From Euryarchaeota archaeon UBA557 (lineage in GTDB: Archaea; Thermoplasmatota; Poseidoniia; Poseidoniales; Thalassarchaeaceae): 64,000 nucleotides of DNA. The stretch covers positions 1 to 64,000 of the forward strand of contig DARI01000005.1 in the NCBI GenBank assembly GCA_002503285.1. The letters run 5' to 3'. Below are positions 54,493-63,008 of the stretch, piece by piece. The notes under the pieces are model-generated. The model saw nothing but the letters and a program-made list of their open reading frames with translations. It was not told the origin of the DNA and searched no databases. The position numbers and the translations under genes were made by a program. Within the stretch, counting starts at the first letter, position 1, and every line of letters starts with the position of its first letter.

Positions 54493-54978
54493 CTAAGCTA
54501 ATCTTTTTACTGATATTATTTGTTGGGGTGTGTCTGGCTTATCTCTAAAATTGGTAGGTTGGTTTTCAATTGCTTTTACTATGTCCATTCCTTTTACTAC
54601 TTCACCAAAAACTGCATGTTTACCATCTAACCATGGAGTTGAGACGGTTGTTAAGAAAAATTGTGATCCGCCAGTATTTGGCCCTGCATTTGCCATAGAA
54701 AAGAGTCCGGGTTTATCATGCGTTTTTGCAAGCGCTGAAGACTCACAGGGTATTTGCCATCCTGGGCCGCCTGTACCTGCAGCTCTGCTTTCGGGGTCTT
54801 TTGATTTTGGACAACCTCCTTGAATCATAAAATCTTTTATTATTCGGTGAAAATGTAAGCCATCATAAAAACCATCATCTACTAAGTTTAGAAAGTTGGA
54901 AGTTGTTTCTGGACAATCCTTTGTATAGAGTTCAATTTGTATTTCTCCTAGAGTTGTAGCCATTGTAACATAAGTCAT
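54493..54978 (-). CDS. ppiB: Peptidyl-prolyl cis-trans isomerase, cyclophilin type
   Basis: Catalyses proline isomerisation. Motifs: FLNLVDDGFYDGLHFHRIIKDFMIQGGCP (catalytic Arg in FHRIIKDF), GLFSMANAGPNTGGSQFFLTT, and WLDGKHAVFGEVVKGMDIV. It is a small cytoplasmic cyclophilin of about 161 residues. The frame opens at a TTG at 54987; the ATG at 54978 (MTYVTMATTLGE) is chosen because it matches the family start. It stands alone between fumC and csaA, on the same strand as both. Confidence 0.94.
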   Translation of the reverse strand: MTYVTMATTLGEIQIELYTKDCPETTSNFLNLVDDGFYDGLHFHRIIKDFMIQGGCPKSKDPESRAAGTGGPGWQIPCESSALAKTHDKPGLFSMANAGPNTGGSQFFLTTVSTPWLDGKHAVFGEVVKGMDIVKAIENQPTNFRDKPDTPQQIISVKRLA

Positions 54979-55045
54979 ATTATTCAAGGGATGGAATAGG
55001 GTTATTGAGTATAACGGTTATTACCATATAATTTTGGAAATTTTT

Positions 55046-55444
55046 CTATGAAATAATTGAGCCAATGAGTGTATTATATGGTACTTGTAAAAGTTGTACT
55101 GTACCATCAGATTCTAACGCCCCTAGAATTAGGAATTGAGATAAAAAACCCTTTGGGAGAGTTTTGTCTCCTAAATTAATTGCCCCTACTACTTTACGAC
55201 CAATTAATTCCCCTCTTGAATAGTTAGTAACCTGTGCTGAAGTCCAAAGTATACCAATTACAGGGCCAAAATTAACTTTTATTTTGTATGAAGGTTTTTT
55301 CATTTCAGGAAATTGTTCAACCTCTAATATCTCTCCGACCCTCATATCGAGAGAAAGAAATCCTTGTATCCCTAAGTATTCTTTTTTCGGGATTTTTTCA
55401 GGAAGATATGGAAGTTCTTCAGTATCTATACGATGCTGGGACAT
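55046..55444 (-). CDS. csaA: CsaA-like tRNA-binding domain protein
   Basis: 132 residues with an OB-fold tRNA-binding domain of the CsaA/Trbp111 type: FLSLDMRVGEILEVEQFPEMKKPSYKIKVNFG, GILWTSAQVTNYSRGELIGRKVVGAINL, and FLILGALE. CsaA is described as a small chaperone-like, export-related and tRNA-binding dimer in bacteria and archaea. The N-terminal 25 residues are an extra. It starts directly after the pyrE stop (TAAATG) with GGAGAG as ribosome binding site in the pyrE end, so the two are cotranscribed. Confidence 0.87.
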   Translation of the reverse strand: MSQHRIDTEELPYLPEKIPKKEYLGIQGFLSLDMRVGEILEVEQFPEMKKPSYKIKVNFGPVIGILWTSAQVTNYSRGELIGRKVVGAINLGDKTLPKGFLSQFLILGALESDGTVQLLQVPYNTLIGSIIS

Positions 55445-56029
55445 TTATTTCTCTCCAGAAATATCTGATCTAAGTACTAGTGGGATTAGAGGAATATTGG
55501 ATTCAGCAAAAGCTTTGATTCCTCCTTCTTGCCTATCTAATATAGTTATACAACCTACAACTTTACAACCAATATCTTGAAGAATTTTTGCAGCTTTAAG
55601 TGCTGAACCGCCGGTTGTAGTAACATCTTCAAGTAAAATAATATGTTCACCTTTCATAATACTTGATCCTTCAATTCCGGGAGGGTTTCCAGTCTTCCTC
55701 CCTCCTCTGCCTTTTGGCTCTTTACGGACAATAAATCCTTTTAATTTAGAGCCTTTTCCTGCTTTAGCAATGGCTATACCTGTCAATGGAACAGCGCCCA
55801 ACTCTAGTCCTCCAATAGCATCTACTCTATCAAAATCGTTGATGGCATCATGGATCAATATTCCCAATAAATGGGCGCATTCCGGATTCATCATAACTGG
55901 CTTCATATCAAAAAAATGAGGGCTTTTACGCCCGCTTGCCAATGTGAAATGTTCATTTGGAGAATATAAATATGCTAGTTCTTTTATTTTATTGATAAGG
56001 TTTAATTTTGCATCATTGATTGGAGTCAT
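55445..56029 (-). CDS. pyrE: Orotate phosphoribosyltransferase
   Basis: Attaches orotate to PRPP to give OMP in pyrimidine synthesis. The PRPP-binding signature IILLEDVTTTGGSALKAAKIL lies near residues 120-140, FTLASGRKSPHFFDMKPVMM near 22 and VRKEPKGRGGRKTGNPP near 91. The length (194) is typical of the stand-alone archaeal enzyme. It starts at ATG 56029 and is followed without gap by csaA. The region 56030-56171 is the divergent control region shared with the DNA polymerase gene. Confidence 0.95.
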   Translation of the reverse strand: MTPINDAKLNLINKIKELAYLYSPNEHFTLASGRKSPHFFDMKPVMMNPECAHLLGILIHDAINDFDRVDAIGGLELGAVPLTGIAIAKAGKGSKLKGFIVRKEPKGRGGRKTGNPPGIEGSSIMKGEHIILLEDVTTTGGSALKAAKILQDIGCKVVGCITILDRQEGGIKAFAESNIPLIPLVLRSDISGEK

Positions 56030-56171
56030 CTGTACATTACCTTAATTCGGGAGATGTAAGAGTGGGAAGAACGTTATCCTAAATAAGTCTCAAAAAGGGC
56101 ATTATTACAGTCAATGTTCTTGTGCGGTCTAGTGTGGTCGTGAATTATATGACAGGCCGGCGGGTGACGTA

Positions 56172-59100
56172 ATGGCAATAAAAAATTCAGTAACTGAAAC
56201 ATATGATTCCGAAATTCTAGAGGGAGAGCTTCAGAAGTATCAGCAATGGCTAGATGATAAGACTGAAGAAGTATATAATTTGGCATTAAGAGCGAAATTA
56301 AAAAACTTAGACTTTGAAAATTATATAGAAATCCCAAGGGCCTCTGATCTTGCGAGTAGGACTGAAAAGCTTCTTCAGAAAGATTACTTGAAAGATTTGT
56401 CAATCGAACATGACTTAAGAAAACTATTGAAAGAACATGATAGGGAAACTGCATCAATAAAGATAGGAGTTGATGTTGCGAAAAGTAAATTTGAGGAAAC
56501 TAAAGATTTGCAAATATCAATTGACTGTGGTTTGAGAGTTGGATTAGCAGTTCTCACGGAAGCTGTTTTAGTAGCCCCATTAGAAGGCATTGGAGATGTT
56601 AGGATTCTGAATAATGTTGATGGTTCCGAATTTCTATCTATAGACTTCTGCGGCCCTATTCGTGCTGCAGGAGGGACTGCGCAAGCACTCGGTGTTCTAA
56701 TTGGCGATATGATACGGAGGGAGTTGGGCGTTGGTAGATATATTCCAACTACAGATGAAGTTGAAAGAGTCAAAGAAGAATTTGGACTCTATCGCGTTGG
56801 ATTGCAGTATAAGCCACCTCCCGAAGAGATTGAGACAATTGTTAGAGCATGTCCAGTTATGATTAATGGAGAGGAAACAGAAAAAAATGAATGTGCAGGT
56901 TTCAAGGAGGTTCGTAATGTAATAAATTCTAATGGGACATCCAGGACAAGGATAAGAGGAGGAGTAATGTTAGTCATTGGAGAAGGTTTGTGCCTTAAAG
57001 CTCCAAAAATCAAGAAACATGTAGAAAGATTAAAAATTACAGGATGGGAATTCATCTCAGATTTTGCAAATAAGGGAAAGGAAAGTGAAAAAGATGTAAT
57101 TTTTGAGTCTAGAAATATTCCAAAAATTACTAGATTTATGGATGATGTCATTGCTGGGAGGCCAATTTTTGGAGAACCTGGAGAACCTGGAGGGTTTCGG
57201 TTGCGATATGGCAGAAGTAGAGTTACTGGATTAGCAGCGGCAGGAATTAATCCAATTACAATGGAAGCGATGGGTGGATTTTTATCTGTTGGGACTCAGA
57301 TGAAAATGGAAAGGCCCGGGAAAGCTTGTGCGGTAACTCCGTGTATAGATATTGATGGCCCATTAATATTAGAAATAAATGGAAATTTTAAACTAATTAA
57401 AACTCTTGAAGGATGGAAAGATACGGAGAATAAGATACATTCTATATGGGATTCGGGCGAAATATTATTAGGATTTGGAGAATTCCTAGAAAATAATAAA
57501 AATTTAGTACCATCTTCATATTCGATGGATTGGTGGGCTGCGGATCTTGCAGAAGCTTTAGATCACCCCGATAAAATTAGCTCTTTAGCCAATATTTTAG
57601 GAATAAATAAGAAAAAATTTCCTTTAGGCATTCCTTTTACAGGGGCTATTAATAGAGGAGGAGAGAGGCAAATTGATAGGAATTGGCGTAAAAGAGAATG
57701 GATAAATTTTTTAAGAACATATCAATTAAATTGGGATCAAGTATGTAAGATATCAGAAAATTTTGGTACTGCAGTACCTCCGCCATGGAATCTTTGGTGG
57801 TCTGATTTACCAATTTTAGCGGTTCCACTATTGGTTGAAGAACTACTTAAATCACAAGTTAATAAAGGTAAGTTACGAATAAATAATGTTGTTAAAGATT
57901 GGAATATTGGTAATGAATTAGAAGGATTGATTCCTGACGAAGTAATTAATCTGTTCCCTAAAACATCTGAAATAAAAGTACATGGAGTCATAAAATGTGC
58001 GTTAATGACATTGGGATTAGAACATCATCATCAGGGTGCAGATATTATTATACCTCGTTATTGGGAAGGTTTACTTTGTGGACTTGGTTTAAAAATTAAT
58101 AATAATAAAATTATTAAAAATTCTGATTATGAGCCATATGTTAAAGATAGATCATCTAAATTAAAGAGTTCGATTGTTATAATTGGTGAAGAAAATGAAA
58201 GGTCCAAGATTCTTAGAGAAAATAGACAAGAAGCTAGGCGAGAGGCTACTACAAGGGCTATGCAATCTGGATTAGAGGCATCTGAGACAGAAAAATCAGG
58301 TGAATTGGCTGCAAATAAAATAATTGACGATGGTCCGAGAAATCTGCAAATATACCAGAATGCAATGAAATTGGTTGATGATGATGATGTAGATAAAACA
58401 TTATGGTTAGTAAGAAATTTATCTTCTATCAGGTGGGAAGATGCAGTTCCTTGCAGAATAGGAGCAAGAATGGGCAGACCTGAAAAATCAGGAATTAGAG
58501 AGATGAAACCAATGGTACATTCATTGTATCCAATTGGAGGAGCAGGGGGGCCGCAAAGACTAATGCAGCAAGCATCTAATAAAGTATCAATAACTGTGGA
58601 AATGTCTCCAAGAACGTGTAAAAAATGTGGAAAGAGTTCAGGACACATAATTTGCCATAATAGAGTTGAACAATCTGATCCCATTGAATGTGGAGGAAGA
58701 ACTGTAGTAAGAAATAATAAAAATCAACAACGTAGAAGGCTAGGAGAAAGAACTAACATACCAATAGAATCAATATTGGAAGTGAAAAGAAGATCTTTGG
58801 ATTTAGAACGTCTTCCAGTAAGAATTAAAGCTATGAAGGAATTAATTTCAAAATTACAAACACCTGAGCCAATTGAAAAGGGAATATTGAGAGCAAAGCA
58901 TAATTTATCAGTATTTAGAGATGGTACGGCTAGATATGATATGATAGACGTGCCAGTAACGCATTTCAAACCATCAGAGATTGGTACTCCATGGAAGAAA
59001 TTATATAATTTAGGCTATAATTATGATATGTTTGGAAATCAATTAAAATCTGACGATCAAATATTAGAGTTATATCCACAGGATTTCATACCATCAATTA

Positions 59101-60140
59101 ATGGTAAGGAGCATTTAATTTCAACATGTAAATTTGTAGATGAGTTGCTAGTAAGATTTTATAAAATGGAGCCTTTCTATAATGTTAAACATGAATTGGA
59201 CTTAGTAGGTCAGTTGGGAATTGGCCTTGCCCCGCATACTTCAGGAGGGGTGTTATGTAGAATAATTGGATGGACCAAGGCCTCAGCAGGATATGCTCAC
59301 CCATTGTTTCATGCTGCTAAAAGACGAAATTGTGATGGAGATGAAGATAGTATTATGCTTCTCTTAGATGGTTTACTTAATTTTTCAAGATCTATTTTAC
59401 CATCAGGAAGAGGTGGTCAGATGGATGCTCCACTTGTACTTTCAACAAGAATAAATCCAAGTGAAATAGATAAAGAAGCACTTAATGTTGATTGTTCATG
59501 GAGTTATTCTAGTTCTTTTTATGAATCAACGCTTACTCAACCACATCCAAGTGAAATGATGAATATGATCGATTTAGTTTCACATAGAGAAGGTTCAATA
59601 GGAGATAAAAGAGGTTATGGGTGGACACATGATTCTGGACCATTGGATGCTGGACCAAAAAACTCCTCATATAAAACACTAAAAAGTATGAAAGACAAAA
59701 TGGATGGTCAATTAAACCTAGGAAAACGCCTGCGTGCTGTTGATGCAACTAAAGTTGCATCAAAGGTAATTCAATCACATTTTTTACCAGATATGAGAGG
59801 AAATATGATGGCATTTACCAGGCAGTCTGTTAGATGTGTTAAATGTGGTGAGAAGTACAGAAGAATGCCACTTGCAGGAAAGTGCATTCAAAGAAAAACC
59901 GTTAGGAGTGGTTTTGATACTATTTCTAGAGGTGATGATGGATCGATGTGTAATGGTAATGTAGTGTTGACAGTATCAAAGGGGGCTGTGAAGAAATATA
60001 TCCAGATTACAAAAGATGTAATTGAAGAATTTGGAGTAGATATGTATACTAAACAGAGAGTATATTGGACATCAGATAGCGTGGATTCGTTATTCAATAA
60101 TGATTTTGTCACTGTAATGACATTGGATGATTTCTTTTAA
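56172..60140 (+). CDS. polC: DNA polymerase II (PolD) large subunit DP2
   Basis: Catalytic subunit of the archaeal replicative D-family polymerase; it pairs with the DP1 exonuclease subunit, which is not in the window. Motifs: FCGPIRAAGGTAQALGVLIGDMIRRELG near 165, GEPGGFRLRYGRSRVTGLAAAGINP near 340, a zinc finger CKKCGKSSGH near 815, the catalytic NCDGDEDSIMLLLDGLLNFS near 1052, and a second zinc site CVKCGEKYRR near 1221. With 1,322 residues it is slightly long, but no intein is seen: the catalytic segment is uninterrupted. GGTGACG lies 3 nt before the ATG. The gene diverges from pyrE. Confidence 0.97.
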   Translation: MAIKNSVTETYDSEILEGELQKYQQWLDDKTEEVYNLALRAKLKNLDFENYIEIPRASDLASRTEKLLQKDYLKDLSIEHDLRKLLKEHDRETASIKIGVDVAKSKFEETKDLQISIDCGLRVGLAVLTEAVLVAPLEGIGDVRILNNVDGSEFLSIDFCGPIRAAGGTAQALGVLIGDMIRRELGVGRYIPTTDEVERVKEEFGLYRVGLQYKPPPEEIETIVRACPVMINGEETEKNECAGFKEVRNVINSNGTSRTRIRGGVMLVIGEGLCLKAPKIKKHVERLKITGWEFISDFANKGKESEKDVIFESRNIPKITRFMDDVIAGRPIFGEPGEPGGFRLRYGRSRVTGLAAAGINPITMEAMGGFLSVGTQMKMERPGKACAVTPCIDIDGPLILEINGNFKLIKTLEGWKDTENKIHSIWDSGEILLGFGEFLENNKNLVPSSYSMDWWAADLAEALDHPDKISSLANILGINKKKFPLGIPFTGAINRGGERQIDRNWRKREWINFLRTYQLNWDQVCKISENFGTAVPPPWNLWWSDLPILAVPLLVEELLKSQVNKGKLRINNVVKDWNIGNELEGLIPDEVINLFPKTSEIKVHGVIKCALMTLGLEHHHQGADIIIPRYWEGLLCGLGLKINNNKIIKNSDYEPYVKDRSSKLKSSIVIIGEENERSKILRENRQEARREATTRAMQSGLEASETEKSGELAANKIIDDGPRNLQIYQNAMKLVDDDDVDKTLWLVRNLSSIRWEDAVPCRIGARMGRPEKSGIREMKPMVHSLYPIGGAGGPQRLMQQASNKVSITVEMSPRTCKKCGKSSGHIICHNRVEQSDPIECGGRTVVRNNKNQQRRRLGERTNIPIESILEVKRRSLDLERLPVRIKAMKELISKLQTPEPIEKGILRAKHNLSVFRDGTARYDMIDVPVTHFKPSEIGTPWKKLYNLGYNYDMFGNQLKSDDQILELYPQDFIPSINGKEHLISTCKFVDELLVRFYKMEPFYNVKHELDLVGQLGIGLAPHTSGGVLCRIIGWTKASAGYAHPLFHAAKRRNCDGDEDSIMLLLDGLLNFSRSILPSGRGGQMDAPLVLSTRINPSEIDKEALNVDCSWSYSSSFYESTLTQPHPSEMMNMIDLVSHREGSIGDKRGYGWTHDSGPLDAGPKNSSYKTLKSMKDKMDGQLNLGKRLRAVDATKVASKVIQSHFLPDMRGNMMAFTRQSVRCVKCGEKYRRMPLAGKCIQRKTVRSGFDTISRGDDGSMCNGNVVLTVSKGAVKKYIQITKDVIEEFGVDMYTKQRVYWTSDSVDSLFNNDFVTVMTLDDFF

Positions 60141-60141
60141 T

Positions 60142-61170
60142 TTATATTAATGTTAAAATTAATGTAATTGGATCTCCAAAGATAATTAATGGAAATATTG
60201 CAAAGAAAAGATATCCAATAAATGGAAACTTTTTTGTGATCCATATTTTTTTAATATCATATTTTTTAAATTCATCAATTCTTTCTTGAATAGTTTGATT
60301 TTCATTATTTATATCTGGTAAAATTCGATTTTTAGTATCAATATATTGTTCATTATCATCCATTATAATCTCAGATAAAATCCAGAATTTATTTCCTGAA
60401 ATCTCTGATAATAAGACTTTTCTTGCATGCCACGCTACTTTTAAGTCTGATAATGATTTTATATTATTTTCTAGAATATTTCTAATTAAATATATAAAAG
60501 GTGCAATAATGAAAACACTACTTCCCCATAGAAATAATACAAAAGATGGAGGTAGTTGCACTATTATGTTCTCCCTTTCAATCAATTTAGTTTGATAGAT
60601 ATAGGGCTGAGGAATAAATGCCCAACTAGGAATTAAAAGTGTAGTCCAGATAAGAGCTTTGACATCTGCCCCTCCTTGAATTAATCCATATCTCCATACA
60701 AACATATAGAAAATCATCGATATTGAAGCAAATACTAGGGTCCACCATAATGTTACATTATGACTTTCTGTTTGAAGAATTAGGGAATAGTAGTCTATTT
60801 GAGTATACTGTAATATTCCATTTATCACTCCTATGAAGCCTAAAATATAACAAATTATTATGCAATAATTTATTAAATTAAAAGTATTAATTTGCTTAAT
60901 ATTTGGAACGATACCTAATGATGAGGCTGCTATGGATACTAATGTAAAAATCATAAAAATATTCCAAATTGAAGATTTAGATATGATCATATCAAAAATT
61001 AGTAACATAATTGCAAATGGAGAAAAGTATATCCAATGTTTATTTTTTACCAATAATTTTGATATATCCGATTTAGCAGCTACTAGTAAGCATGAATATA
61101 ACAATAATAGTCTTAGAAAAATGACTGCAGAGTTGGCATCCATCAATTGAAACACCTTATCATCAATCAT
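60142..61170 (-). CDS. Prepilin/preflagellin peptidase (A24 aspartic protease)
   Basis: Cleaves class III signal peptides of pilins or archaellins at the membrane. About 342 residues with several hydrophobic helices. The two catalytic aspartates are visible: D35 in AAKSDISKLL and D169 in the conserved GGADVKA (GxGD-type). A C-terminal part of about 100 residues (NIKSLSDLKVAWHARKVLLS to the end) with a further helix is longer than in FlaK/PibD, which are about 230-270 residues. ATG at 61170 is taken; a TTG precedes it in frame. It lies downstream of the ArlJ/TadC and ATPase genes, consistent with one secretion unit. Its 3' end meets that of polC with 1 nt between. Confidence 0.85.
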   Translation of the reverse strand: MIDDKVFQLMDANSAVIFLRLLLLYSCLLVAAKSDISKLLVKNKHWIYFSPFAIMLLIFDMIISKSSIWNIFMIFTLVSIAASSLGIVPNIKQINTFNLINYCIIICYILGFIGVINGILQYTQIDYYSLILQTESHNVTLWWTLVFASISMIFYMFVWRYGLIQGGADVKALIWTTLLIPSWAFIPQPYIYQTKLIERENIIVQLPPSFVLFLWGSSVFIIAPFIYLIRNILENNIKSLSDLKVAWHARKVLLSEISGNKFWILSEIIMDDNEQYIDTKNRILPDINNENQTIQERIDEFKKYDIKKIWITKKFPFIGYLFFAIFPLIIFGDPITLILTLI

Positions 61171-61202
61171 CAAGATTTCTATATATAAGCGCTAAAAAGG
61201 AG

Positions 61203-62999
61203 TTAACCCGTAAATACTCCAACTGAATTAGTAAGAACAAAGGCGCTTAATCCACTAGCAATTGCAGCAACCCACATCATTTGTATCATTTGCCCCAGTG
61301 ATAAAGTAAAACCTCCACCTTTAATTCTAGCAGTAATAAATCCTAAAACAATTATTACAACAATAATTAGAAATGAGCTGGTAATATTGAATACAAGTAT
61401 GTTTTGTTCTACTCCGGCCGTATCTGTCAGAACCGGTAATCCCACTGCTAAATCTCCAGCACCTGCTCCGCTGGCACCTGAGGATAGTAATCCTGCTGCT
61501 ACTTCTGCAATTTGCTCTCCTAAACCCGCTACAATTTCAATTGTAATATTTAAAGCAATAATCATTGCTATTAAGATACCATAAGATACACCTCTCATAG
61601 TTCCAGCAGATATTTCCCTTCTATTTCTTAGTGCAAGCAATCCTGCTGTACTCTGAGAAACTAGGTCTCCAACTGTTCCAGCCTCACCACTAGATTGAGA
61701 GCCTTCTAAGAATACTCTAGTAAATCTTGAAACCATCATAGAATTATTATCCGCAGCAAACCAGTCCCATGAATAGTCACTATCTATCCTCATTGCTAAT
61801 CTTTTTTCTAACTGATCAATAGAGTTACTTAGAGCACCAAAATCAATACTACTTAGGGCTTTAATCATAGCACTTGGTTCTGCACTACGTGCTTGGGCAG
61901 TTCCTCCGAAAGCACGAATGAATTCAGGGAATGCTTCGTCCCTTCTCCTTACTTTTACTTCTTCTCGAGAAACTAATATTGATGGTAGTAAAAATGGCGT
62001 CATAACTAGCGCAATCATGAAAAGTCCATAATATTTCCAATTGGTTAGTAATAAACTACCGAAGTCACTTGTTACTAGAACATATAAAAATCCTATGAAT
62101 TCAAATGTAACTAAAAAAGTTGCAGCAATCCATGCCCTACGAAGATTAATTTTTTGTGTTGTATTAAATGAATGTCTGGCGAATAAGGGTTCGTCGGGTA
62201 TGACTAATGTAAACAAAAACCATGCGCCAAATTGTAGAAAAGCGAATAATGCAGATGCTCCAATTACATACCTTGCTCGAATTATTATTGCAATTAAATC
62301 ATTAGTTCCGTCACCGACTTGGAATAGTACAAGATGGAGTCCTGAAACAACCAAAAGTAGCATTCCTGTAGTTGTAAGGGAAACAAAGGTTTCACGTAAA
62401 GTGTCTAATTGTTCTAACCTGGCATCATATAATGTCTGATATTGTGATTCAAAGGTTTCAGACTCGCTTCTCATAAATTCTCCAATTGGTTGGCCAACTT
62501 CAACTGAGAATGACATTCGATCTAAAAAATCACTCCATATTGGAGATGGGCTTTGTCTACCAACAATTCTCGCAGCTTCTGGTAAATTTGTATGCCATTT
62601 TGTTACGAGAGTTTCAATAGCCTGAACCTCATTTGCCAACGCCCCATAATCCTTCATATCTTTTAGAATATCGAACATACCTCTCTCGGCTTGTTCACCT
62701 AGAGACAAAATACCCATTCTAGTAATGAACATGTGCATATCTTGTTCTATTTCCGTGGCTAATTTTGAGGTGTTTGAAAGAGGATAAAGTAAAACTGCAG
62801 CCAAAGTTAATAATGGAAACAATAATGTGAGAATTAATTTAGGAAAAAGTTGTAATGAAGTGCCTGCAGAGTAAGAAACAAATCCCCCTACAATTAATGC
62901 AATAATAGTAGCAGGTAATGCAAAAATAAATAGATACTGCGTAAATGGCATACCCAATCGTAAAAGAGTTATTTGCCAATTTGATAATTTTGATTCCAT
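61203..62999 (-). CDS. Type IV pilus/archaellum membrane platform protein (ArlJ/TadC-like)
   Basis: 598 residues. Two GspF-type (T2SSF) domains with soluble helix bundles alternate with hydrophobic helices; the N-terminal pair lies at about 20-70, the middle group at 205-345 and the C-terminal at 465-598. Motif-like parts are ARIVGRQSPSPIWSDFLDRM, GEFMRSESETFESQYQTLYD and GEAGTVGDLVSQSTAGLLALR. Such proteins form the inner platform that the ATPase drives. It lies 9 nt after the ATPase gene, with GAGG 8 nt before its ATG. Whether it belongs to an archaellum or another type IV pilus cannot be decided here because the filament genes are outside the window. Confidence 0.85.
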   Translation of the reverse strand: MESKLSNWQITLLRLGMPFTQYLFIFALPATIIALIVGGFVSYSAGTSLQLFPKLILTLLFPLLTLAAVLLYPLSNTSKLATEIEQDMHMFITRMGILSLGEQAERGMFDILKDMKDYGALANEVQAIETLVTKWHTNLPEAARIVGRQSPSPIWSDFLDRMSFSVEVGQPIGEFMRSESETFESQYQTLYDARLEQLDTLRETFVSLTTTGMLLLVVSGLHLVLFQVGDGTNDLIAIIIRARYVIGASALFAFLQFGAWFLFTLVIPDEPLFARHSFNTTQKINLRRAWIAATFLVTFEFIGFLYVLVTSDFGSLLLTNWKYYGLFMIALVMTPFLLPSILVSREEVKVRRRDEAFPEFIRAFGGTAQARSAEPSAMIKALSSIDFGALSNSIDQLEKRLAMRIDSDYSWDWFAADNNSMMVSRFTRVFLEGSQSSGEAGTVGDLVSQSTAGLLALRNRREISAGTMRGVSYGILIAMIIALNITIEIVAGLGEQIAEVAAGLLSSGASGAGAGDLAVGLPVLTDTAGVEQNILVFNITSSFLIIVVIIVLGFITARIKGGGFTLSLGQMIQMMWVAAIASGLSAFVLTNSVGVFTG

Positions 63000-63008
63000 C
63001 AGAATGCC

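Noticed and set aside
56172..60140. An intein in the DNA polymerase D large subunit
   Set aside because: The catalytic segment NCDGDEDSIM and its surroundings are uninterrupted, and no intein end motifs are seen; the extra length is spread across the protein.
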